A stretch of DNA of 64,000 nucleotides from Phymatolithon calcareum (lineage: Eukaryota; Rhodophyta; Florideophyceae; Hapalidiales): positions 620,001 to 684,000 of the forward strand of contig OZ345363.1 in NCBI GenBank assembly GCA_977006965.1. The letters are read 5' to 3'. Positions 9,795 to 20,102 of the stretch are shown here, in pieces. Below the pieces are notes generated by a model that made no database searches, was not told where the DNA came from, and saw only the letters and a list, made by a program, of their open reading frames with translations. The stretch's first letter is position 1; each line of letters opens with the position of its first letter. Position numbers and translations under genes: made by a program.

Positions 9795-10696
9795 CTACAT
9801 TTCATCTTTTTGAGCCACTTTGGGCTTTTTCGCCTCTCCATTAGTCGTCATATCACTGGTATGGGCACGCTTCTTTCCAGTCTTCTCTGTGTCATCATTG
9901 CATGAAGCTCCAGCTTCCTCTGTGTCGTTGTCCGTTATCGACAAGCCCTGGGCAGCTGTCGGTTCCAAAGTCGTATCGACATCCGTATTGTCGTCTGTAG
10001 GATGATGCACATCTCCAAGATCGTCAAGTGTGTTCATTGGAAAGCGCCCGGGCGTCAGTATGTCGTGGTCGTCATGAAAACGCTGAATATATTTCTTGAG
10101 CTCATTGACGATGCCGGTCTGTCGATCGGAAGAATTTGCCGTGGAAACTTCAAAGCCTGGGAACGACTCCAGATCCATCAGCCAGTCGAAACAATCAGAG
10201 TCATCAGGCTGTGGCGTGTCGTGCATGTTTGTCAGGCTGAGATCGTCAGCGTCGTTAATTCCTCCATGGATCGGGCCTTTGCCGCCCTGCTCCCTTTGCG
10301 CAGTTGAGACATCGTTGATCAGATCTTTCGGTTCCTCTCCCGCAGCATGTGTTTGTTCACGGGTTAGATCGCTCTGCTCACGAACAATATTTTCAACCAA
10401 TTTGTTTGCATCCGAGATCTGACCCAAGTCATCGTGCTTTGTGTTTGGAGCCTTGCACGTCTCAACTGACGGGTCAGGTTTTGCTTGAAGCGCTTTGAAC
10501 AAGAAAGATACAGAAAAGTTGGGTAAGCATGGAAAGAACCTATCTGATAGGTTAGTATCTTCTCAAAACGTTTTACGCTATATGGAATTGGTCTCCGGCA
10601 CGCACGTTCCAATTTCGTTGGCATCAACTCAATGTTCTCATCTCGTTCAGCCCCAGTCCAAAGACCTTCTTGCTCTACTTTCTCTATGCTTTCCAT
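9795..10696 (-). CDS. Acidic NLS-tailed family, copy 3 (one intron)
   Basis: Exon 1 runs from ATG 10696 to 10606 (MESIEKVEQEGLWTGAERDE). The intron 10605-10493 (113 nt) begins GTGCGT, holds a perfect TACTAAC and ends TTCAAAG|CG, the same form as in copy 1. Exon 2 runs 10492-9795. The spliced length is 789 nt, or 262 aa. The protein is strongly acidic (many Asp, Glu, Thr) and ends in GKKRAHTSD and AKKPKVAQKDEM, matching the basic tails of copies 1 and 2. The PKV core resembles the SV40-type nuclear signal. A hydrophobic/acidic patch (DCFDWLMDLESFPGFEV) is reminiscent of acidic activation segments, but that is inference. It is the longest and most diverged copy, and no domain is recognised. Confidence 0.68.
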
Positions 10697-11779
10697 TCGG
10701 ACAAAGAGCGGGCAGCGGTATAGAAAGTAGTACCAAGGTTTCGTTTTCCCGTATCGAACTGAGCTTGACCTTGGGCAAGGATGGGCAAGAGCACTTGCAC
10801 GGAAAGCTGTTTGGGAAGTCCGAGGCCCATTTATACGAAAGTCTTGCCGGCATAGTGCACCTGCTGAAAGGAATTTAGCCTCGAGGAATTATCTACTCAA
10901 CGGGAACCGATGACCTCAATTCCTTCTCAAGCTCCAAGTTCGCGCAATTACCAGTTTTGGTTGGTCGCCTAGCAAGTGAACACAATCTTGTCGGTATCTA
11001 CCCAAACACAATAGAGCATCTCATGGCTCTTTCTCTACCTCCACGTTCCCCCGAGTATCTAACCTTCGTAGGTCGCCACGCATGTGAATAATTTTCATGT
11101 CGTTACAATATCAGTGAATATGACAATAGAGTGTCTGGAAGGCAATCGGCGAAACCTTTCCCGTCTTGAATTTGTCAAACATCCGAAGACCTTACAAATT
11201 GACCAATGTGTGAAGTGGAATGGAGATAAAAGAATCGGAGGATATGGTGGTCTTTCTTCGCCTCTCCATGTGGAAACGCCATATTCTATACACAAAAAAA
11301 TATGAATGCGAGAACAGCGGTGACATGTTTGTTGAAGTATTTCCTCTCTCGATATTCTGACGGCGTGGGACTCCACAGTAGTTCTTTCTTTCTTCGTTAC
11401 TTAATGCAGAAATGAAGTCTCACGCTCGAGCAACTTCTTGTTGCTCAGAAGTCTAAGTACTTCTTTGGGTTGTTCGTGCGACAACTTGACTGCTCGACCT
11501 TCCAACGGAAGTATGAACACACACAGGTATTGACCCTCGACTTCAGCGATTCATTCGTCGGACGAGACGTGGGGCTCAGCGTAAGGTACACTGAAAGGAG
11601 TTTCGGGATAGCAAAGAATACATGAGGGGCTACGCTCCTCAATAAAACGATTACGCTCGCTCATTCCTTTAAGACAGCATTTCGATTTTTACTTCACCTC
11701 AAAGGTCCTGGCGAAATTCACCGGTGGCATCTCAGTCATTGCCATGTGCAAGCCAGTGGGAACAAAATGCGAAAAGGTG
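10697..11779. other. Gene-free stretch
   Basis: It should contain the promoter of copy 3; CTATACC near 10722 (minus strand) is a weak TATA candidate. A small hairpin (GAGCAAC..GTTGCTC) lies near 11430-11448. No gene is seen. Confidence 0.4.
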
Positions 11780-11967
11780 ACTTTTACCACACAAGGACAT
11801 AATACTCAGTCGTGCGTACCCGGAACATGCGGCTCTCTCCTTGGTGATATACTAAACCAGGATAGCGAATCGGCCATAACAAACGTCTCGACCTCAGCAA
11901 GTGGAATCAAATGAAGCCTTCTAGACGTGCTAGCCTCTTTAGGGGAGTAAAGCAATCCTCATCATCA
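11780..11967 (+). mobile_element. LINE 3'-end fragment
   Basis: This aligns with the 3' end of the LINE at 32.9 kb (minus strand). Both share GAATCGGC..AACAAACG..ACCTCAG and then AATGAAGCCTTCTAG.CGTGCTAGCCTCTT. Both end in AAAGCAAT followed by a short ATC/TCA microsatellite. Only the last coding part and the 3' UTR remain. The repeat at the very 3' end is typical of non-LTR elements that terminate in a simple repeat instead of poly(A). Confidence 0.75.
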
Positions 11968-12329
11968 ATACTCAGTCGAAATGAATATCCTCCCTTCCGT
12001 GGCCCTTCTCGTGAGGGAGAGCTCTCTATGAGCAGTTATCGAAGGACGAAAGTGGGGGCAGACACCTTCACTGTCTCAGTGTTGCTCATTGGACTTTTGT
12101 ACAATTCCTATTGATACACTGTCATCATTCACGGGAGCCTATGTAGTGCCTCTTTATATTGAGTATCAGTATCCCTGGTAGCAGTGATAGACCGTTCATA
12201 TCTGATCCGATGTAAAGAGCTCCTCTCGGATCGTGCAATTACTTAAACAATGTCGCCTCATAACGTCTCAGGAGGACATATGACACGTCGCGCCTGTAAG
12301 CTCCCTTCAGAAGTTCACTGGAATTAGTT
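11968..12329. other. Gene-free stretch
   Basis: Short ORFs only. Nothing recognisable. Confidence 0.4.
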
Positions 12330-13510
12330 GTTTTGCAGTTGTGCGAAAGATATACCTGTTGTACAACACACGCTCCCAAGCGCGGCGCACGGATTCCCTC
12401 CGTTGCTTCGAAGAGACACATCCTGCAAGCAGGGCCTTCGAGTACATGCTAGACCACGACGCTTTGACTGCTATCGGCTTTTCGCTTCCTTACTTTGCCA
12501 AGTTGCACAGCTCAGGTGCAGATGGCACGCTGCACTTATGGGCTCCATGACCGTCGTCGATAGAATCCTCTCATCTAGGATCGGCGCAGCGATGAAAAAT
12601 ATCCGGGTTGAAGCCGCATTACGGCGGTCGTCTGCAGCGCAACGATATCTCTTCAGACTTCAGCATTGTCGTCATGGACAGTCTCGATAGGATTCATTTT
12701 ATTTCTACCCTCATCGAATTGCTGCACGAACAGGCTCTTCCGTTGTGCTCGAGTGGACTGCAACGGGAATACGGCTGCTCTTTTCGCGTGCATTCTCGCC
12801 TGTGGGACTAGAAACAAGGGTGTCCTTACAAACCAAGATGTATTGTTTGGTCAAGGACAAAATGGTGCGCTAAGAGGCTTCTCCAGGCCAGCGTTTCAGT
12901 GCCCGTATTGGTGTAGACTGGGTCCCATGGGGTTTACGTTGTATCGGAGCATATGAGAATCATTCGGCTGGAATTTGTGCGATATCCAGAAAAGCGGTAC
13001 GCATTCCCTGACACGCAATGGTCTCATCTGTGTGGCAATTGTGGAAAGGACGAACGACATCCTGTTCTGATTTAGAAGTCTCAGGGTATCAATTCTAACT
13101 TTCTGGACGGCGGCGATGCAACTTTGATTTTCTTACTGCCTTTGTGCAGCTTGTCCAGAGAAGAAAGCAATATACTGTTCAACAGGAATATCAACATCTG
13201 GTTCGCGTCCTGGGACCAGAAGTGCTGTTGTAACTACTTGAAAAGCTGAATGTGACGGTTTTTACATCAGTAAAATCATCGTTATATGTGGTACAACGAT
13301 GTGCGAATTTGTCGACACCAGGGAAATCAGTAAAATCTACAGCTATGTTTAAGGCCGCGGGACTAGTAACTTCAGCTCGAAAAGAGTGTCGGACGCCTTC
13401 GTTCTTCCCCGAATGATTCGTTTCAAAGTATTTGGTTTTAGTGTGCAGATGCTCGGTATCCCAATTACTGTAGAGGACACTGAGCACCGCGTTCGTGGAA
13501 AGATTGCAGA
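12330..13510 (+). pseudogene. Decayed WD/helical protein gene, candidate 2
   Basis: Consecutive protein-like pieces on one strand lie in shifting frames. SSGADGTLHLWAP near 12,510 has the form of a WD-repeat end. A Gly-rich piece lies near 12,800-12,950 (VLFGQGQNGALRGF). From about 13,130 there is helical sequence with stops (FVQLVQRRKQYTVQQEYQHL). A beta-propeller followed by a helical region would suit a nucleoporin-like or similar scaffold protein. That is inference, and I could not identify the family. Confidence 0.25.
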
Positions 13511-14182
13511 TGTTTAAGCTCTTGCTTCTAAGCCCTCCTTTTCCTGTGATGTTCAGGAACAGTTTTGGAGCCCCGAACTACTTTTATTGGTACCTCCTCG
13601 TTCTAATCTTTTCGTTTCATTTCTTCACACTTGGTGTACTGCGGCACTGACTATCCCACAGTATTCCACATTATTCTTTTATAGAGAAAGCCTCCAGTCA
13701 CAAAAGGTCATTTTCTCGACCAAGAATCCATCATTGGGACATTCAAAACGCGGGAGAATGTCGATGCTCCATAATGGCGGTAATACAACTCAACAGCGCA
13801 ACAAAATCAAGGGACGTCGGCAGATTGCTCTGGACTCAGAACAACATAAAAAGCAATAGGGATGATGCATGCGGTAGACAAATCCCGAATGTACAGGCGG
13901 CGCGGCGCATTATGCTAGCGTTTGTAGTCCTTTCACATCCCGGAAAGGCAACCGTCGAACTCGGCTCTAGGGAAAATATTCTGGCACTAATCGAGGCACA
14001 GCTCATGGAGTATGCAACTGTGCTAGACCCGCCTCATCCTACGATGTAGAGCCCGGACGGAGCAAGACCACATATATGCCTGGCAGATTTTCGTGCAAAA
14101 GCAGAAACCATAACCGGTAGTATTTACGTCTGATTATCGTACTTGAACCAGAACAATGTAACTATTTCAAAAATGATCATGT
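13511..14182. other. No supported gene
   Basis: One 91-codon plus-strand ORF ending at 14049 has a protein-like end (AARRIMLAFVVLSHPGKATV) but no relatives that I recognise. It may be a further piece of the decayed gene to its left. The 3' flank of malate dehydrogenase is at the right. Confidence 0.3.
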
Positions 14183-15635
14183 TCACGGGGACGCTGCCTT
14201 AGCAGCAGCAACACTCTTCTGGAAACTTGGCGGCAGGGTAGACGAAATTTTGTCGACGCGAGTAGTATCACCCGATTCCCAAGCATCCTTCAACGATTCC
14301 AAAATGTTCCAGGTCACAGGGCCCGTGGTGTCCTTCGGGAGAAGGTGGCGGACGCCGTCACGTTCCTCCAGAAGCTCCTTCTCGGTGAGAGTCATTTTCT
14401 TGGCAGAGAATTCATCAATCGGAAGGTTAAGAACTCGTCGATAATGCGAATCTCCGTTGCACACAGTCGGAACGGAATACCACAATCCCTCTTGAATGCC
14501 ATATGTGCCGTCTGACACAATACCATTAGACTGCCACTGCTCAGAAGTACCGATATGCAAATCGCGAATGGTATCAATACCTGCAGATGCGGCAGAAGCG
14601 GCGGACGAAGCACCGCGAGCACCGATAATCTCTGCGCCACGCTTCTGGACACGAGGAATGAAATCCTTGCGAATCCAGTCGTTATCATCAATCACATCCA
14701 TGGCCCATTTTCCACGTACGCGAGCATGCGAGAGATCGGGGTATTGCGTCGCAGAGTGATTACCCCAAATCACAACACGGTCGACATCCTTGACCGGTAC
14801 ATCGACCTTCTCGGCCACAAGTGCCTGCGCGCGCGATTGGTCCAAACGGGTCATGGCAATGAACTGCTCGGGCCACATGTCGGGGGCATTCGCAGAGGCA
14901 ACCATTGCGTTCGTGTTCGCCGGATTTCCTATTACAAGAATCTTAGCGTTGATAGCAGCGGATTCGTTAAGCGCTTTTCCTTGGTCAGCGAAGATCTGAG
15001 CATTGGAAGAAAGCAAATCTTTCCTTTCCATTCCAGGTCCACGCGGTTTAGCACCGATAAGCATGGCATAATTGCAATCGCCAAAACCCTCATTCAAATC
15101 GGTGGTGGCAGTGACCTTGGAGAGAAGGGGATATGCGCCGTCCTCGAGCTCCATCATGACTCCTTGCAGAGGCTTCATTCCAACTTCCGTCTCAATCAGT
15201 TGGAGTTCAATGAGCTGGTCCTTGCCGAGCATTTCACCACTGCATTGCAATACAAAATGAAGAAACCAAAAATCAAGCCGTATTAGAAAAAATTCAATCC
15301 CCACGGGCGAAGTTCATGTCCGTCAGACGCAACGTCCAAACACTCGACCATTCAGTATTGTGCGTCGATTCATTCTCTCGCAACGCATACATTCGCAAGA
15401 GCTCATCCATCTCTCAAAATCGCCTAACGATCTTAGGAGCTCAACAGCGCTGCAAGCGTGGAGAAATAGAACTGATATTTCGTGCCTACCTTGCGATCCT
15501 CATGACCATAGCGTAGCCAATCTGCCCCGCAGCGCCCGTGACGGCCACTTTGAGGGGGGGCAAAAGATCGGAAGAGCTCGTCGCCAAGCCACGACGCCCA
15601 ATTCGCATCGCGGATCCAACCGCAGCACGCAACAT
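14183..15635 (-). CDS. Malate dehydrogenase (organelle-targeted, one intron)
   Basis: NAD(P)-dependent malate dehydrogenase interconverting malate and oxaloacetate. Exon 1 is 15635-15490, the intron 15489-15240 (250 nt, GTAGGC..GCAG) and exon 2 15239-14183. They join in frame to 400 aa; the junction restores [12 protein letters not shown] at residue 49. The dinucleotide fold GAAGQIG is at 34-40, and the substrate arginines lie in [10 protein letters not shown] (about 115 and 121). GNPANTNAM follows, then the Asp of TRLDQSR near 182 and the catalytic His in WGNHS near 210. It belongs to the cytosolic-type (type 2) MDH group. The N-terminus [20 protein letters not shown] is Arg-rich without acids, fitting a mitochondrial (or plastid) transit peptide. 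The C-terminus extends about 45 residues beyond the usual end. Intact. Confidence 0.95.
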
Positions 15636-16085
15636 TTTGCAAGACGTTATGCAAAGACGACGGGGCTGAGCAGATCGATGCCAAAAAGCGCTGCTGCGCC
15701 GGATGGATGCAAACAATACTCGATGAATCCTACCTGCGGTCCTCTCACCGATGGACACTTCGCCTTCTCCGGAACGAGAGCAATTGTTCAGCTGTCTGCT
15801 ACTGGGAGCAATCGTAAATTAATTTTTGAAATATTTAAAATATTTTAAATCAAGAGGAACAACTGGATAAACCTTCTCTTTTCGAAAAAAATTATGATAA
15901 AAACGAAATGAGAAGTTTTCCAATATTTCGCAGAAATTTGTTTTTCGTTTCCCCTGAAAGTCCAACGCCCGCTGCTCTGCGAAGCTGGGTTCACGTGCGC
16001 GAGCCGACTATCCCACATTTAGAAACTGCACAAGATTTGCTCTTTGTGCCCGCGGACGTTGGGAGCAGGAAAGGGATGACTTTCC
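15636..16085. promoter_or_regulatory. Shared upstream region, malate dehydrogenase / RBM39-like gene
   Basis: 450 bp between divergent start codons. The right half has a very AT-rich stretch (about 15,810-15,910) with TATTTAAAATATTTTAAAT. No canonical TATA box is placed clearly for either gene. It is likely a bidirectional promoter, by position only. Confidence 0.5.
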
Positions 16086-18674
16086 ATGTCTTCCAAAAGC
16101 TCACAAATTCCCAGTGCTGCCCCTCGGGACCCCGGCGCATCCTCTCCGAAGTTGGAACCAAAGGATGGGAATGCTAGCTCAGCCGTTTTGACGGAAACAA
16201 CGGCTCAAGAATCGAAACCCTCTAACGTAGCTTCTAATGCGGAGAGCAAATCCATTTCGTCTGCAATGAACGAAAATGGAGCGAAGAAGAATTCCTATGT
16301 TCCTGAAGTGTTGGATGAATCGGGTACTGTCGATTCTGGCGCGAAACCTTCTGCGACGCGAGGAAATGTCAAAGATGAACCGAAACCTAGTGCGCGCTTA
16401 TATGAAGCCAGACCCTCGAACTCACCAAGTTCTTCCGGCTCTAATGACGGAAATTCAATTCCGACTCCGACTCCAGAACGAGAGATGTCACGGGACAAAG
16501 ATACGGGACGAAAGCGTGGCCAAAGTCGCGACAGCTTAAACGGCAGTGAGGGTCAAGATGATCATAGGCGCCGCAAAAGTGTGCATGAAAGACTCGGTGC
16601 ATCTCGGTCAGGCAGTCATAGCCGCGATTATGGTTGCCCTTCGAGACATTATCGTGAGTCTCCCAGGAACTCTAGTCGCCGGAGCATCCCGCGAAGCTCA
16701 GACTATTACAGGGGTCGAAGTCGCAGTAGGAGTCGCAGTAGGAGTCGCAGCAGAAGTCGTGATCGCTCCAGAAGTCCGAGCAGCAGTTACGACAGCAGGC
16801 GGCCCCGAAGGAGAAGAAGCCGTTCGTCCAGTCGGAGCAGGGGGTACAGTGGTTATTCTCGAAAAGCAAGGCGCAGGGCCAGAAGCCGTAGTTGGGATCG
16901 TCGTCGATCCCCCAGCTCTAGCAGAAGCAGGAGCCCTAGGCGCGATTATTATCGGAGCCCGAGCCGCAGTCCTAGGTCACGCAGGGACAGTCCACGGTCG
17001 CGAAGATACAGCCCCCGCTCGCACAGGGACTACGGGTATCGACGCTCGTATCCCCCATCGGACAGAGACTGGAGTCCGCGGAAAGATCGGCGAACACGAT
17101 ACAGCAGCCCTCCTCGTCATAGTGGCCCCCGATGGCGCCGACATGAGTTGGATGAAGGTCCAGGATATTCACGTGGTGTGCGTGAGAAGAAACGGAGGAG
17201 GCTTTCTGGAGATGCCGATTTGGATGAAGGGCGTGATTTGCGAACAATATTTGTCTGGCGTCTTGTTCAGCAAGTGAAAGAAGCAGATGTTTTTTCCTTT
17301 TTCTCGCGAGCCGGAAAAGTTCGGGACGTCAGACTAATTATGGATCGGCGATCTTCTCGGCACAAAGGTGCAGGGTACGTCGAATTTTACTCGCAGGATA
17401 GTGTGAAGCGAGCCGTTGCGCTTGCCGGAGGTTCAATTTGCGGTTTTCCGGTCGCTGTGAAATCATCTGCTGATGAAAAGGCAACCATGGTTGAGAGTGG
17501 CGCGAGAATGGTCAATGTCAGCACTGAACATCTGTCACGGGAATCTGTTCCAACTGGATCTCCCCCAGCCTTGTCTTCACCTAGCAATGCTGCAGGTGGT
17601 CAAGTACCTATTACGGCAGTGGGGTGGTCGATGACAGCTCGTCAGCCAGTACGTCAAGTCCCAACGGTTCCTTCAGCTGGTGCATTAGTTGGTACGGGAG
17701 GCTCGGCTGTTCCTACTGAGCTTGTGAGTGTCAAGGAACTCGCAGCATTGCTCAATCCGCACAAATTGCCCATCGCACCTGTCCCGGTGAACGCATCCAT
17801 GCCAATATCTCCTGGGCAGAATCTTCCAGGATCTGCTGCGCTGCTTGAACAAGTTCCACTGCCATCGCCCACCGGCAATGCGAGTGGGATTGCCAAAGGA
17901 GAAACAGTTGGGTACACTCGTCTCTATGTTGGTTCAGTTCCATTTCAACTCACAGAAAGCGATTTGCATGCAATATTTGCGCCTTTTGGAGCAATCACTT
18001 CATTGCAGCTGCAGAGGGATGCCACTACAGGGCGCTCTCGTGGCTACGGGTTTGTAGAATATGCAGAGCACAGTTCTGCGAAGAAGGCAATGGCTATTAA
18101 CGGGATTGACGTTGCTGGTCGACCCCTCAAAGTGGCGCTTGCCAGTCAAGATGCCCGCGCAGTTGGGGTCAGAGGAAATGGATTGTCTTCAGGTGCGAGC
18201 GGCGTTTCCCGAGAAGTCACGGGTGAACTTGACGAGGGTCGTGAAGGAGGTGTTTTAATGAACGCGTCTCAGAAAGCTTTATTGCGAGAACGTCTTTCCC
18301 GTGGAGAAAGTATGGTAAGTGGCTCGCTTTCTGCGGCAGGCGTCCCGTGGAGCAAAACGTTGGAGACGACGCAGATTCCGTCAAAGTCTTTGCTACTGAG
18401 CAATATGTTTGATCCTTCCTTTGAGCCTGCTGGATTCGAACAGGAACTCGCGGAAGACGTTCGTGATGAGTGTGCGTCGAAATATGGATTGGTCACTCAT
18501 TTATTCGTTGACAAGCTATCCCGTGGACTGGTCTACATTCGCTTTGCGTCTGTTGATATTGCTCAGAAGGCAATGATTTCTTTGAACGGAAGGTGGTTTG
18601 GTGGACAGAGAGTCTCAGCGGCCTATATTCTTGATGAAGTTTATCGAAAGCGTTTTGCGGAGGCTCCGCTTTAG
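16086..18674 (+). CDS. RBM39/CAPER-like SR splicing factor
   Basis: Intronless ORF of 862 aa. Residues 1-190 are Ser/Pro-rich and unordered. Residues 190-360 form an RS domain with runs of SR dipeptides. RRM1 spans about 383-460 and contains KVRDVRLIMDRRSSRHKGAGYVEF, matching the RBM39 first RRM. RRM2 spans about 609-688, with RNP2 LYVGSV and RNP1 RGYGFVEY. The C-terminal domain (about 765-858) resembles a U2AF-homology motif; GRWFGG carries its R-x-F signature, which binds Trp-containing ligands in SF3B1 and U2AF. The domain order RS-RRM-RRM-UHM is that of RBM39, a nuclear factor coupling 3' splice-site choice and transcription. It is longer than human RBM39 (about 530 aa), mainly in the RS region and in a Pro/Ala/Val-rich linker between the RRMs. 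Confidence 0.93.
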   Translation: MSSKSSQIPSAAPRDPGASSPKLEPKDGNASSAVLTETTAQESKPSNVASNAESKSISSAMNENGAKKNSYVPEVLDESGTVDSGAKPSATRGNVKDEPKPSARLYEARPSNSPSSSGSNDGNSIPTPTPEREMSRDKDTGRKRGQSRDSLNGSEGQDDHRRRKSVHERLGASRSGSHSRDYGCPSRHYRESPRNSSRRSIPRSSDYYRGRSRSRSRSRSRSRSRDRSRSPSSSYDSRRPRRRRSRSSSRSRGYSGYSRKARRRARSRSWDRRRSPSSSRSRSPRRDYYRSPSRSPRSRRDSPRSRRYSPRSHRDYGYRRSYPPSDRDWSPRKDRRTRYSSPPRHSGPRWRRHELDEGPGYSRGVREKKRRRLSGDADLDEGRDLRTIFVWRLVQQVKEADVFSFFSRAGKVRDVRLIMDRRSSRHKGAGYVEFYSQDSVKRAVALAGGSICGFPVAVKSSADEKATMVESGARMVNVSTEHLSRESVPTGSPPALSSPSNAAGGQVPITAVGWSMTARQPVRQVPTVPSAGALVGTGGSAVPTELVSVKELAALLNPHKLPIAPVPVNASMPISPGQNLPGSAALLEQVPLPSPTGNASGIAKGETVGYTRLYVGSVPFQLTESDLHAIFAPFGAITSLQLQRDATTGRSRGYGFVEYAEHSSAKKAMAINGIDVAGRPLKVALASQDARAVGVRGNGLSSGASGVSREVTGELDEGREGGVLMNASQKALLRERLSRGESMVSGSLSAAGVPWSKTLETTQIPSKSLLLSNMFDPSFEPAGFEQELAEDVRDECASKYGLVTHLFVDKLSRGLVYIRFASVDIAQKAMISLNGRWFGGQRVSAAYILDEVYRKRFAEAPL

Positions 18675-19229
18675 ATCTATAATTTTTGCATCTGAAACAC
18701 CTGGACGATTTCCAGAACGTAGCAAACCATCTCGTCCAGCGAGTGATATCATGACGAAGCCCGTTACAAGGGCATTCTTTTTAGCTCGAGAAATTAATTC
18801 ATAGTAGTTACTACCGGTGTGCAACAGCATAACTTCAGAGCGTAAAGCAAAGTATCGTCCACCCTCTAAGAGTCATTGTCACTGAATTTGAAATATTAAA
18901 TAGTCCACCGCACCTGGTCCCTGCCTAATTCGTCGAGAGCACACACGGAGAAACCTTGGGATTTAGCCATTTACTTATGTACATTCAATCCAAACAAGAT
19001 TCACCCACGTCTTCGACACCTAGGACTAAGTTAACAGTCAGAATACTATTGCTCATCTGCGTGCGGACATTGTCGATTTACTACGCGGATTTCATAGTCA
19101 CTTTCTGCATAAATGGAGGATGCAACTTGAAGAATAGACAAATACACTGTACATATTGATTGTCTATGGGTGGTTACCACGCTGTCATTCTTGCAAGGTA
19201 AGTTTTCAAAGAACCAAAATCGTATGCCT
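18675..19229. other. Intergenic region between convergent genes
   Basis: AT-rich; holds the 3' ends of the RBM39-like gene and the 19.2-20.1 kb gene. Nothing else is seen. Confidence 0.5.
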
Positions 19230-20102
19230 TCACAAATGATGCTTGCCATCGCTTCCAAGCATGAGACAAGACGCCCTTTTGATGATCGCCATTTGAAACT
19301 CTGCCTGAAGAGATTGCTCCTCCTCACCAGAAACGCCCTGAGAACCGCGAATACATGAGCAAAAACAGTCAAGGACCCTGCGCTTGGGGCGCCGCGGGGA
19401 TTGCTTGTGCTCCCACCAACGGGTTCCGAGCCCACGAATCCACTGGGAATGGGTACGCGGTCGTTCACCAACAGCATAAGCGGTGTCATGCAGCGGATGA
19501 CCAACATTAGGCAGCTCGTGCATCACAATGCTTGGGACTTGATCGGTGTCCGCCTTTTCGCCCAAAAATGCCGCAGTCCGCTCCTCACCACTGACTGTGA
19601 CAGGCTCAGAATTGCTGTCCAGCGCAATGCCGCTTGTGTCCATGTGCATATCGGCGGGGGCATAGTCAGTGGAATCGATGCCAATTGCACTGGTTGAAAT
19701 GACCTTGGCTGCAACCGCTGCTGATCCAACTTTTGAATTCTGTACATTAGAGGCGCGCTGGTCAACTGACGAAAGGGATGATCCCAAAGACAAGTCTTGG
19801 AAAGAAGCACTACTTTCCTCACTCTTAACCGTCTGCGGAGAACCAAGTCGCTCTTCCAGAATCGCATGGGCATACGAATACATTACTCCTCGCATCATGT
19901 CATTGATTCCGCCGTCGCCTCCATCGTCAACAGTACGATTAAGCAGATAGTGACCCAACTTCTCCACAGCCCCATGTTTCTCTCCAAGAACGAGCTTCTC
20001 TCCCCTGACGAAGTGTTCTCCGAAACCCAGCTTCTCTCCGACGCCCATCGTTTCCCCAGGACCAAAGCCACGTAATACGGTCGTGACTTTTAAAGCAGGC
20101 AT
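19230..20102 (-). CDS. Unidentified 290-aa protein
   Basis: Open from ATG 20102 to 19230 without introns. The N-terminus contains imperfect repeats of a GEKLxxGE type (GEKLGFGEHFVRGEKLVLGE). The middle is Ser/Asp-rich and low in complexity. Near residue 225 come WIRGLGTRWWEHKQSPRRPKRR and a Cys cluster (DCFCSCIRG), then an acidic and helical end. The PRRPKRR stretch could be a nuclear signal, and the Cys cluster could bind metal or be lipidated, but neither is proven. I do not recognise a family. Codon use and length favour a real gene, and it converges on the RBM39-like gene. Confidence 0.6.
   Translation of the reverse strand: MPALKVTTVLRGFGPGETMGVGEKLGFGEHFVRGEKLVLGEKHGAVEKLGHYLLNRTVDDGGDGGINDMMRGVMYSYAHAILEERLGSPQTVKSEESSASFQDLSLGSSLSSVDQRASNVQNSKVGSAAVAAKVISTSAIGIDSTDYAPADMHMDTSGIALDSNSEPVTVSGEERTAAFLGEKADTDQVPSIVMHELPNVGHPLHDTAYAVGERPRTHSQWIRGLGTRWWEHKQSPRRPKRRVLDCFCSCIRGSQGVSGEEEQSLQAEFQMAIIKRASCLMLGSDGKHHL

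Noticed and set aside
14555-15286. 243-codon plus-strand ORF
   Set aside because: Antisense of malate dehydrogenase exon 2, whose motifs are unambiguous.
15486-15758. Upstream start for malate dehydrogenase at 15758
   Set aside because: That codon is GTG. The first ATG in frame is 15635, and it opens a good transit peptide.
16546-17277. 243-codon ORF rich in Gly, Ala and Val
   Set aside because: It is the +1 shadow of the RS-domain coding sequence, where CGx/AGx codons read as Ala, Val and Gly in another frame.
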